This document shows positions 1-6,182 of a stretch of 21,714 bases of DNA, in pieces. Source of the DNA: Haemophilus parahaemolyticus (GTDB lineage Bacteria > Pseudomonadota > Gammaproteobacteria > Enterobacterales > Pasteurellaceae); the NCBI RefSeq assembly GCF_018373095.1, contig NZ_JAHAHT010000024.1, forward strand, positions 1-21,714, read 5' to 3'. The notes under the pieces are model-generated. The model searched no databases, had not been told where the DNA came from, and saw only the letters and a program-made list of their open reading frames with translations. Position numbers and translations under genes: made by a program. Numbering within the stretch: position 1 is the first letter of the stretch; each line of letters begins with the position of its first letter.

Positions 1-1
1 A

Positions 2-418
2 CGCACTTTAGGTATTCGTTTAAAAGAGCACGGGGAACGCTCACTTCATGTAGCAGAATGGTTAGCTCAACGCCCTGAAGTAAAAGCGGTGTTCCATCCT
101 TCATTGCCAAGCTGCCCTGGTCACGAATTTTTCAAGCGTGATTTTAGCGGTGCAAGCGGTCTCTTTTCGTTCGAACTTCACCAAAAACTAAGCGATGAGC
201 AATTAGCTAATTTCCTTGATCATTTTGAACTCTTTACGATGGCATATTCTTGGGGAGGTTTTGAATCACTTATTTTGGCAAATCAGCCATCTGAAATTGC
301 TCGTATTCGCCCAAATATTGAGCGGAAGTTAACAGGAACGCTTATTCGTATTCACGTAGGATTGGAAGCTGTCGAAGATTTAATTATCGACTTAGAAAAA
401 GGGTTTGGACGTTTATAA
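2..418 (+). CDS. metC: Cystathionine beta-lyase, C-terminal part (5' end outside window)
   Basis: This reading frame is open from the first complete codon of the window and ends in TAA at 416-418, so only about the last 138 residues are present. The enzyme is a PLP-dependent lyase that cleaves cystathionine to homocysteine, pyruvate and ammonia in methionine synthesis. The visible part is the C-terminal small domain of the Cys/Met-metabolism PLP family. It includes RTLGIRL near the start, SGLFSFEL, the MetC-typical SWGGFESL segment, and TLIRIHVGLE, whose arginine binds the substrate carboxylate in this family. Similarity to E. coli MetC as I remember it is strong along the whole segment, and SWGGFESL favours MetC over MetB. 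The PLP lysine lies upstream of the window and cannot be checked. The gene converges on rraB. Confidence 0.92.
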   Translation, partial: RTLGIRLKEHGERSLHVAEWLAQRPEVKAVFHPSLPSCPGHEFFKRDFSGASGLFSFELHQKLSDEQLANFLDHFELFTMAYSWGGFESLILANQPSEIARIRPNIERKLTGTLIRIHVGLEAVEDLIIDLEKGFGRL

Positions 419-436
419 GTTGATCGCGTATGTTTT

Positions 437-468
437 TCGCCCCTACTTCTACATTTACAGAGGGGCGA
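437..468 (+). terminator. Possible metC terminator hairpin
   Basis: An 8-bp perfect inverted repeat (tcgcccct at 437-444 and aggggcga at 461-468) with a 16-nt loop lies 18 bases after the metC stop. The sequence after it is only weakly T-rich on either strand. It sits between convergent metC and rraB, so it could serve either gene. Confidence 0.35.
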
Positions 469-491
469 TTCAAATATTCATTGAGCATCAA

Positions 492-929
492 TTAATGACG
501 CACAATTTCTTCTTCATCAAAGTCAAAATCTTCATCGTGCTCTTCAAAAAACTCACCATCGTTGCCGTATTCATCATCCTCACCATTCGGATCTTCAAAA
601 TACGTGCCCCAACCTTCATATTCAGCCCCTGCTTTTTCAATCAATGGGAGCAATTCTTTTTGCTGGGCGGTAATTAAATCCGCATTTAAGTTGATTTCAC
701 TCACAATATCACACACGAAGAAAACGTTGCCATCTTCTTCCACCTCTTCCGCTTCTGAAATTTCATAGCCAAGTTTGTAAGCATCCACCACCAATTTTTC
801 GAGCTTATCAAAATCGTGGTGAGCCACGTGGTGTTCAATAATATACAGTGCTTCAGGATCTGAACCATCAGCTAATAAGTTTTCGATAATTTCGTCAGTT
901 TCTTGGCGTAATTCGGTTAAGTTGTACAT
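492..929 (-). CDS. rraB: Ribonuclease E inhibitor RraB (regulator of RNase activity B)
   Basis: RraB binds RNase E and modulates mRNA decay by the degradosome. The protein is 145 residues from the chosen ATG at 929, close to the 138 residues of E. coli RraB. It carries the family signatures GSDPEALY and IEHH near the N-terminus, KLGYE in the middle, LNADLI, and the nearly invariant GWGTYFEDPNGED block before a very acidic C-terminal tail ending in VRH. The frame could be extended upstream to a TTG at 962, but that start overlaps the engB stop. The ATG at 929 has a clear GGAGAA ribosome site and matches the family start. It is the last gene of a minus-strand set after engB, 10 bases beyond the engB stop, so the two are probably cotranscribed. 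Confidence 0.93.
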   Translation of the reverse strand: MYNLTELRQETDEIIENLLADGSDPEALYIIEHHVAHHDFDKLEKLVVDAYKLGYEISEAEEVEEDGNVFFVCDIVSEINLNADLITAQQKELLPLIEKAGAEYEGWGTYFEDPNGEDDEYGNDGEFFEEHDEDFDFDEEEIVRH

Positions 930-939
930 TTCAGTTCTC

Positions 940-1572
940 CTATTCTGCTGCTGAAAGTTCAAATGCTGGTGCGAACCAGCGGTCTAATTTACTTGATAAT
1001 TTGTCAATGCCGATACGTTTTAATGCGGAGTAAGCTTCCACTTGCACATCCCCTTGGAAAGGTAAAATCGCTTCACGCACCATTTTTACCGTTTTGCTAC
1101 GTTCTGATTGACTGAGTTTATCCGCTTTGGTAAGTAGTAATAACACAGGTAGCTCTGCCGAAACTGCCCATTCGATCATCTGTTGGTCTAAATCTTTAAG
1201 CGGATGGCGAATATCCATCAAAATAACCACACCACGCAAACATTCACGTTTTTGTAAATATTCGCCCAATGCTTTTTGCCATTGAATTTTTATCTGTTCA
1301 GGCACTGCTGCGTAGCCATAACCAGGCAAATCAACTAATTTGCAATTTGGTTCTACTTCAAAAAGGTTAATAAGTTGAGTTCGCCCCGGCGTTTTTGAAG
1401 TGCGAGCCAAGTTTTTTTGACTGGTTAATGCGTTAAGTGAGGTCGATTTCCCTGCGTTTGAACGCCCTGCAAAAGCGATTTCAATGCCACTATCTTCGGG
1501 TAAATGGCGAATATCGGGGGCTGAGGTTAAAAATTTGGTTTTGTGATAATTTAATTTAATTTGTTCGATCAT
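940..1572 (-). CDS. engB: Ribosome-biogenesis GTP-binding protein EngB/YihA/YsxC
   Basis: EngB is an essential TrmE-Era-type GTPase needed for late assembly of the large ribosomal subunit. From the ATG at 1572 it has 210 residues, the same as E. coli YihA. Motifs appear in the expected order: G1 GRSNAGKS, a switch region TSKTPGRTQ with the G2 threonine, G3 DLPGYGYA, G4 LTKADKL, and G5 SALK. The DIRHPLKDLDQQMIEW segment is family-typical. The frame is open back to a TTG at 1593 (seven more residues), but the ATG gives the family's N-terminus. Neither start has a strong ribosome site. It lies between a DUF805 gene (24 bases upstream) and rraB, all on the minus strand, so a three-gene transcript is likely. 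Confidence 0.95.
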   Translation of the reverse strand: MIEQIKLNYHKTKFLTSAPDIRHLPEDSGIEIAFAGRSNAGKSTSLNALTSQKNLARTSKTPGRTQLINLFEVEPNCKLVDLPGYGYAAVPEQIKIQWQKALGEYLQKRECLRGVVILMDIRHPLKDLDQQMIEWAVSAELPVLLLLTKADKLSQSERSKTVKMVREAILPFQGDVQVEAYSALKRIGIDKLSSKLDRWFAPAFELSAAE

Positions 1573-1596
1573 AATTTCTGTTTCTAATGTCAAAAG

Positions 1597-2013
1597 TTAT
1601 TTTAATTTCAACGATAATCCTTGCTCACCATATTGGTTGGCTTGCGGGAAACTGGCAAAAAAGCCCCATTCTAAAAAGACAATCGTGCCAATCAACATCG
1701 GCATCAACAAACCAAGCAACCACGCATTAGTTTCACCTGCAAGTGGGGCAATGAAGTAGCAAATCATTGGCACAACTAAAATAAAGACGTGTTTACCAGA
1801 GCGATTTCTGTCATGTAAGCGTTTCACGGCAATGGAAAGTATACTATACAAACTTCCCCCTAGCGGAAAAAGCATTATCGGGTTAAAAGCGGTTGAATGG
1901 GTAAAAAAATTTACCACAATAAATAAAAAAGCAAAGTTGATGCCAATTCCTGCCCAAAAACCTTGCCGATTTAAACGCCCTTTAAAGCTAAATAAAAGTT
2001 GGAGTAAGCTCAT
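1597..2013 (-). CDS. DUF805 family inner-membrane protein
   Basis: A 138-residue membrane protein of the DUF805 (YhaH/YhaI-like) family, whose biochemical role is unknown. The N-terminus carries the family hallmark GRLNRQGFW (about residues 12-20), followed by hydrophobic segments at about 22-38 and 46-62. The second hallmark KRLHDRNRSG lies at about 64-73, then two more hydrophobic stretches to about residue 120. The ATG at 2013 is preceded by AGGAA at good spacing. It is the first gene of the DUF805-engB-rraB minus-strand run. The upstream gap of about 200 bases should hold its promoter and that of the divergent AhpD-like gene. Family assignment is firm and function is not. Confidence 0.85.
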   Translation of the reverse strand: MSLLQLLFSFKGRLNRQGFWAGIGINFAFLFIVVNFFTHSTAFNPIMLFPLGGSLYSILSIAVKRLHDRNRSGKHVFILVVPMICYFIAPLAGETNAWLLGLLMPMLIGTIVFLEWGFFASFPQANQYGEQGLSLKLK

Positions 2014-2050
2014 TTTATTCCTATCTATTTCTCCGCTTTCAACTAGAAAT

Positions 2051-2059
2051 ACAAGCGGT
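2051..2059 (+). repeat. DNA uptake signal sequence, Apl type
   Basis: Exact ACAAGCGGT core followed by C and an AT-rich stretch, matching the extended uptake sequence of the A. pleuropneumoniae/Mannheimia branch. It sits in the divergent intergenic gap. Confidence 0.85.
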
Positions 2060-2215
2060 CAAATTTTTAAACTTTTTTACAAAGTGTTTATTATATCTCA
2101 ATCAGCCTTTATTTATAACTTTTTCATCTATTACGTGCTTTTTACTTCTTTTTCTTTTAGGAAAAATCTTTATATTATCCATATCAATAAAAACAACATT
2201 ATTTGAGGAAAAATT

Positions 2216-2761
2216 ATGTCACAGTTTCAAATCCATACTATCGAAACCGCTCCTGAAGCTGCAAAAGAAGCACTAATCGCAGTGAAAAATGCCAATGGTT
2301 TTATTCCTAATTTAATCGGCGTGTTAGCCAATGCACCAACAGCATTAGAAACCTATCGTACCGTAGGCGGAATCAACGGTCGTAACAGCTTAACCGCAAC
2401 TGAGCGTGAAGTAGTACAAATTACCGCTGCAGTGGTAAATGGTTGTGGTTTCTGTGTAGCAGGACATACCAAAATTGCATTAAAAGTGTTGAAATTAGAA
2501 GAAGAATTGGTAAATCAAATCCGTGCAACTGCTCGCATTGAAAGCGATAGTAAATTAGATACTTTAGCTCGCTTTACACTTGCAGTGATTTTACAAAAAG
2601 CAAAATTAACCGAAGCACAATTAAACGCATTCTTTGCAGCAGGCTATACTCAAGAACAAGCCATTGATGTAGTATTAGGTGTAAGCCTCGCAACACTTTG
2701 TAACTATGTGAATAATCTAGCTGAAACACCAATTAATCCAGAATTGCAAGCTTTTGCATAA
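2216..2761 (+). CDS. Carboxymuconolactone decarboxylase / AhpD-like peroxidase family protein
   Basis: A 181-residue single-domain protein of the CMD/AhpD superfamily. Members with a CxxC...H relay act as thiol peroxidases or disulfide reductases. Here the motif is C77-G-F-C80 with H84 (NGCGFCVAGHTK), and acidic residues lie a dozen or so positions upstream in ATEREVVQI, as in the AhpD proton-relay arrangement. The rest is all-helical, as expected. The ATG at 2216 follows TGAGGAAAAATT, a good ribosome site. It is a single-gene unit with a strong terminator just downstream, and there is no ahpC next door, so the reductant and substrate are unknown. A detoxifying role against peroxides is inferred from the motif only. 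A pure decarboxylase role is less likely given the CxxC. Confidence 0.85.
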   Translation: MSQFQIHTIETAPEAAKEALIAVKNANGFIPNLIGVLANAPTALETYRTVGGINGRNSLTATEREVVQITAAVVNGCGFCVAGHTKIALKVLKLEEELVNQIRATARIESDSKLDTLARFTLAVILQKAKLTEAQLNAFFAAGYTQEQAIDVVLGVSLATLCNYVNNLAETPINPELQAFA

Positions 2762-2792
2762 GCTAATAAGATGAGACCTTTTGAGTGAGTAT

Positions 2793-2817
2793 AACGGCAG
2801 AATTTTCTGCCGTTTTT
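2793..2817 (+). terminator. Rho-independent terminator of the AhpD-like gene
   Basis: The stem aacggcag (2793-2800) pairs with ctgccgtt (2807-2814), with a short AT loop, and is followed by a T run. It lies 31 bases after the stop codon. Confidence 0.85.
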
Positions 2818-2928
2818 CATTTATAATACAGCTCGTAAAATTCTAGTAGCAGCAACCAAAATCATCACCGTAGGGAAAAGAAAAAATCGCATCATAACGA
2901 AAAAAGAGATTGCCGATTGAGAAATAAT

Positions 2929-2971
2929 AAGCGGAGAGATTCGGCAAATGTTTTGCAAAATTTTACCGCTT
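2929..2971 (-). terminator. Possible tonB operon terminator from inverted uptake-like sequences
   Basis: aagcgg (2929-2934) and ccgctt (2966-2971) form an inverted pair about 20 bases past the tonB stop. The right arm is an imperfect uptake sequence (ACCGCTTGA). On the minus strand it is followed by a moderately T-rich stretch. The loop is long (31 nt), so this is tentative. Confidence 0.3.
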
Positions 2972-2991
2972 GATAATAATGAAGATGATGG

Positions 2992-3870
2992 TTACTCAAT
3001 CGAAAATTTCACTGGTACTGTCACGTGGTTTGGGAAACCAGCGGGTGGTGGTGATATTTTCGTGGATTGAGCAGCTTTTACCGCAGCGGCATCTAAGTTA
3101 CTATTACCTGATGAGCTAACCACGCTCACATTTATTAATTGCCCAGCAGGAGAAATAGTAAAACTAAGTGTTACCGTACCCATTTTTCGCATCATTCGTT
3201 CACGTGTTGGATAAGCATTATTTGCTTGGCGTTGTAAAGCACGCTGTAAAGCTGATTTATAAGCATTAATTTCCGTACCAGACCCTGCTGAGCCATTACC
3301 CGTACCATTGCCATTACCTTTTGCCACATTACCATTTTCTGAGCCTTTGGCAGAGCCTATATTGTCTTTACCATTTTGACTACCATTCACAGCACCTTCT
3401 TTAGGTGTTGAGCTTTGTGGAATATTCGGTTGTTCTTTTGCGATAATGCCTTGCTTAACTTCTTTGCCTTTTTCCAATGCTTTGATTGGTTTTTCTACTT
3501 TTTTCGGCTTTTCTTTTGGCGGTTCTTTTGGTTTAGGTGGCTCTTTAGGTTTCTCTTTTTTAACCACTTTTTTAATAGGTTCGGGTTCCACTGTTGGTTC
3601 AGGTTTAGGTTCTTCTATTTTTTCCTCGGTCTTTTCTTCAGGCTTTGCCTCTTGCTCTTTCACTGTTTCATCGATATCTGGTCCAACAGCCACTTGTGGC
3701 TGTTCAGCTACGCCAGCCAGCATTTCCATTGAAATGCTGCTGACTTCTTGCATATCATCAATCTGATCGCTAAGAACCGTTTGTTTGGCTGCAAACAAGA
3801 TAATACCGACAATCGTGGCGTGAAAGGAGATAGAACCAACCAAACCGATGCGAGAATTTCGTTTATTCAT
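2992..3870 (-). CDS. tonB: Energy transducer TonB
   Basis: TonB couples the proton-motive force gathered by ExbB-ExbD to outer-membrane receptors for iron chelates, haem and similar ligands. The 292-residue protein has a short basic N-terminus and one membrane anchor (about residues 8-26). The anchor contains the family serine/histidine pair as S13-I-S-F-H17. A long periplasmic spacer rich in Glu-Pro and Lys-Pro (about 70-140) comes next, then a Gly/Asn/Ser-rich linker (about 155-200) and a TonB C-terminal domain (about 203-292) containing NNAYP and ending in VPVKFSIE. The start ATG at 3870 follows AGTAGGCGAT. It lies 5 bases after exbD in an exbB-exbD-tonB operon. No receptor gene is adjacent. 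This gene order matches what I recall for the second TonB system of A. pleuropneumoniae, but I cannot confirm that assignment. Confidence 0.93.
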   Translation of the reverse strand: MNKRNSRIGLVGSISFHATIVGIILFAAKQTVLSDQIDDMQEVSSISMEMLAGVAEQPQVAVGPDIDETVKEQEAKPEEKTEEKIEEPKPEPTVEPEPIKKVVKKEKPKEPPKPKEPPKEKPKKVEKPIKALEKGKEVKQGIIAKEQPNIPQSSTPKEGAVNGSQNGKDNIGSAKGSENGNVAKGNGNGTGNGSAGSGTEINAYKSALQRALQRQANNAYPTRERMMRKMGTVTLSFTISPAGQLINVSVVSSSGNSNLDAAAVKAAQSTKISPPPAGFPNHVTVPVKFSIE

Positions 3871-3875
3871 ATCGC

Positions 3876-4262
3876 CTACTTGCCGTTATCCTTACGGGTC
3901 ATAATTGCAACGTTTTTAATTTCGCTAGCAGCTAATAAATCAGTAAGCTCCACAAATTTATCAAAACGTACCGCACCATCGACTTTTAGCGTTACTTTTT
4001 GATCTTTTGCCCAAGTACCGATTTCATTCTTAAGCTGAGCGATATCTACAGGCTGATCGTTAAAGAAAAACTGGTTCTCAGCAGTAATCGTAACCAATTT
4101 CGATAAATCATCTGCTTTTACGGCTTGCGTGGTGCTTGCTTTCGGTACATTAACCTTAATTTTTCCTTGTGAGATAAATGAGGCGGTAACTAACACGATA
4201 GCTAGTAATACCAACATAATATCAATGAAAGGAATGATGTTAATTTCATCAAATTTTTTCAT
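3876..4262 (-). CDS. exbD: Biopolymer transport protein ExbD
   Basis: ExbD is the proton-handling partner of ExbB in the TonB motor. The 128-residue protein has a short cytoplasmic N-terminus (KKFDEINIIPFID), one membrane helix (about residues 12-31) with the essential aspartate as D14 in PFIDIMLVLL, and a periplasmic domain. The length and the NIIPFIDIMLVLL signature are typical. The ATG at 4262 is preceded by GAGG. The gene is 30 bases after exbB and 5 bases before tonB, and the exbB-exbD gap contains an uptake sequence. The periplasmic part includes the expected FFNDQPV and VTLKVDGAVRFDKFVEL segments. I am confident in the family and the role. Confidence 0.95.
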   Translation of the reverse strand: MKKFDEINIIPFIDIMLVLLAIVLVTASFISQGKIKVNVPKASTTQAVKADDLSKLVTITAENQFFFNDQPVDIAQLKNEIGTWAKDQKVTLKVDGAVRFDKFVELTDLLAASEIKNVAIMTRKDNGK

Positions 4263-4284
4263 GGTAAACCTCGTAAATTTTTTG

Positions 4285-4293
4285 ACCGCTTGT
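4285..4293 (-). repeat. DNA uptake signal sequence, Apl type, overlapping the exbB stop codon
   Basis: ACCGCTTGT on the plus strand is ACAAGCGGT on the minus strand. The first A of the core is the last base of the exbB TAA stop. On the minus strand it continues as C then an A/T-rich run, the extended consensus. Confidence 0.85.
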
Positions 4294-4742
4294 TAAGCCA
4301 CTTTACGAGCGTGCAATGCTTGCCATTTTAATTTGTTTTCGTCCACTTTACGGTTGAAACCGCTGTAGAACATCATCGCAGGAATTGCAACTAAAATACC
4401 TGCAGCTGTTGCTTTTAATGCAAGTGATAAATGCACCATAATTGAAGCAGCATCAATGTCGCCACCCGAGTGACCAAGTTCGTAGAAGGTGAGCAAAATA
4501 CCGATTACTGTACCTAATAAGCCAATATATGGTGCGTTAGCACCGATGGTTGAAATAGTAGTTAGATTAGTTGTGAGGTCAATTTCGAGTTCTTCTTGGG
4601 TTTGGTAGTTTTTTACATTAAGACTTTTGTAAAACATAATGCGTTCGATGATTTTCCAAACCAGCACAACACTCATCAGCGATAATAGACCTAAAATAAT
4701 GTAGTCGATGTAGTGTTGTAGAAATTGAAATAGTTGATCCAT
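4293..4742 (-). CDS. exbB: Biopolymer transport protein ExbB (short form)
   Basis: ExbB forms the proton-channel scaffold of the TonB motor (MotA/TolQ/ExbB family). At 149 residues it is the short form known from H. influenzae and relatives and lacks the longer N-terminal region of E. coli ExbB. Three membrane segments are visible, at about residues 12-30, 65-87 and 104-127. The second contains the family motif APYIGLLGTVIGI. The third is LALKATAAGILVAIPAMMFY, in the TolQ/ExbB proton-channel region. The ATG at 4742 follows TTGAGGAACCT. It is first in the exbB-exbD-tonB operon. A sigma70-like promoter lies at 4791-4818. Confidence 0.95.
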   Translation of the reverse strand: MDQLFQFLQHYIDYIILGLLSLMSVVLVWKIIERIMFYKSLNVKNYQTQEELEIDLTTNLTTISTIGANAPYIGLLGTVIGILLTFYELGHSGGDIDAASIMVHLSLALKATAAGILVAIPAMMFYSGFNRKVDENKLKWQALHARKVA

Positions 4743-4790
4743 AGGTTCCTCAATCGAAAGGGATTTTGTTGCAGTTGAAAATGGTTCTTA

Positions 4791-4818
4791 ATTATACGCA
4801 ACATTTTCGGAAATTCAA
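4791..4818 (-). promoter_or_regulatory. Sigma70 promoter of exbB-exbD-tonB, with a weak Fur-like site at the -10
   Basis: On the minus strand a perfect TATAAT (4791-4796) lies 16 bases downstream of TTGAAT (4813-4818). The start point would be near 4784, leaving about 40 bases of leader. A 19-base window that starts at the -10 matches the classical Fur box at about 10 of 19 positions by eye. The position suits iron repression, but the match is weak. Confidence 0.55.
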
Positions 4819-4888
4819 CTTGAAATAATAGGAACTTTTATCCTCATTTTGTGGTATATTTCGACAATTTTTATTTCAAGAGACTAAT

Positions 4889-5212
4889 ATGGAAACCTTT
4901 ACTGAAATTACGCCAGAACAGGCGTTTGAATTAGTTGAAAATGAAGGCGGTACGCTTTGCGATATTCGCGATGCTCGCCGTTATACTTATAGTCACGCTC
5001 AAGATGCGTTTCATTTAACCAATGAAAGTTATGGACGTTTGCTTGATGAAGTTGATTATGACGAGCCATTGATTATTATGTGTTATCATGGTGTGAGTAG
5101 CCGCAATACGGCACAGTTTTTAGTTGAGCAAGGCTTTGAGCAAGTCTATAGCGTAAAAGGTGGCTTTGATGGCTGGGTAAATGCAGGCTTGCCTATTGAA
5201 ACGGTATATTAA
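4889..5212 (+). CDS. glpE: Thiosulfate sulfurtransferase GlpE (single-domain rhodanese)
   Basis: GlpE moves sulfane sulfur from thiosulfate to cyanide or thiol acceptors such as thioredoxin. The 107-residue protein is one rhodanese domain, the same size as E. coli GlpE (108). The active-site loop is C65-Y-H-G-V-S-S with the catalytic cysteine at position 65 as in E. coli. Upstream is the CDIRDARRY motif (conserved D-x-R), and GGFDGW lies near the C-terminus. The start ATG follows CAAGAGACTAAT. A TATATT (4855-4860) could be its -10. There are no glycerol-3-phosphate genes nearby, unlike the enterobacterial glpEGR setting. It is followed after about 50 bases by cnoX and then trxB, a thioredoxin-linked neighbourhood. 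Confidence 0.93.
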   Translation: METFTEITPEQAFELVENEGGTLCDIRDARRYTYSHAQDAFHLTNESYGRLLDEVDYDEPLIIMCYHGVSSRNTAQFLVEQGFEQVYSVKGGFDGWVNAGLPIETVY

Positions 5213-5260
5213 TACCCTAATATGTTGAGCATTCTTCAACAAACAGCAAAAGTAAATTTT

Positions 5261-6106
5261 ATGGACTACATCATTAACGTAAACGAAAGTAATTTTAACG
5301 AAGTTTGGGCTGCTGCCTCTCAAATGCCTGTGGTGTTTAACTTTATTTCATCGCGTGAAGTGGTATCTATTGAGATGGATTCGCTTCTTCGCCGTCTTGC
5401 AGATGAGCATCCTAAGCAATTTTTATTGGCAACGGTGAATTGCGATGAGCAGCGTGAGTTGGCAATGCACTTTCGTATTCAAGCCATTCCAACGATGTAT
5501 CTGTTTGCCGATGGGCAGCCTGTCGATATGATTCAAGGTGCGGTAAGTGAGCAAGAGTTACGCATTCGTTTAGCTAATATTTTGCCAAAAGAGCAAGATT
5601 CAAAATTCAATCAAGCCTTAGAATTATTACAAGATGAGCGTTATGCGGAAGCCTTGCCCCTCCTAAAATCAGCGTGGGAATTATCGGATAAGAAAAACAG
5701 CGATTTCGCCTTGCTTTATGCTGAAACTTACATCGTGATGAAAAAAGTAGAAGAGGCAAAAGAGATCTTAAAAGCGATTCCTATTCAAGATAGAGATAGC
5801 CGTTGGCAAGGATTACAGTCGCAAATTGAGTTATTAGAACAAGCGGCAGAATCGCCAGAGTTACAACAACTTCAAGCCGATTATGCAAGCAATAAAACGC
5901 CTGAAGTTGCGATTAAACTGGCGAACCAATTGCATCAAGCGGGCAAAAATGAAGAAGCATTAACATTATTGTTTGATTGGTTGAAAGCTGATCTTTCGGT
6001 TGCTAATGGCGAATTAAAAACGCAATTTTTAGCGATTTTATCTGCATTAGGTAATGATCCGATTGTACCAAAATTTAGACGACAGCTTTATTCGTTGCTT
6101 TATTAA
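5261..6106 (+). CDS. cnoX: CnoX/YbbN-like thioredoxin-TPR co-chaperone lacking the redox cysteine
   Basis: CnoX (YbbN) is a holdase that works with GroEL and, in E. coli, protects cysteines by mixed-disulfide chemistry. The protein is 281 residues from the ATG at 5261. The frame also opens at 5222, adding 13 residues that do not fit the family, and neither start has a strong ribosome site. Residues 1-105 are a thioredoxin fold with the cis-proline segment IQAIPTMYLF. Residues 115-281 form TPR-like helices ending in FRRQLYSLLY, as in E. coli (KYRRQLYALLY). The segment equal to E. coli SERSQHC reads SSREVVS here, so the CxxC/SxxC cysteine (E. coli C38) is a serine, while C61 matches E. coli C63. 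It follows glpE and precedes trxB. Homology is clear, and redox activity at the usual site is unlikely. Confidence 0.9.
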   Translation: MDYIINVNESNFNEVWAAASQMPVVFNFISSREVVSIEMDSLLRRLADEHPKQFLLATVNCDEQRELAMHFRIQAIPTMYLFADGQPVDMIQGAVSEQELRIRLANILPKEQDSKFNQALELLQDERYAEALPLLKSAWELSDKKNSDFALLYAETYIVMKKVEEAKEILKAIPIQDRDSRWQGLQSQIELLEQAAESPELQQLQADYASNKTPEVAIKLANQLHQAGKNEEALTLLFDWLKADLSVANGELKTQFLAILSALGNDPIVPKFRRQLYSLLY

Positions 6107-6182
6107 GCATTTATTATATCAATTTATTTGTAAGGGTTAATTGTATTAGCCCCAGAAATCAAACAGACTTTAAGGATAAAAA

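Noticed and set aside
1573..1593. TTG start for engB seven codons upstream of the ATG
   Set aside because: It has no ribosome site, and the ATG at 1572 gives the family length of 210 residues.
2036..2206. Plus-strand open frame running through the DUF805 upstream gap
   Set aside because: It is AT-rich with Phe/Tyr/Ile/Asn-biased content, begins inside DUF805 in antisense, and has no ribosome site or family features.
3415..3766. Plus-strand open frames rich in Phe/Trp or Gly/Ser opposite tonB
   Set aside because: They are the reverse reading of the TonB Lys/Pro/Glu-rich repeat region. Codon bias alone keeps them open, and they have no ribosome site.
5222..5260. Upstream start for the cnoX-like gene adding 13 residues
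   Set aside because: The extra residues have no counterpart in the family and there is no ribosome site. The ATG at 5261 gives the family N-terminus.
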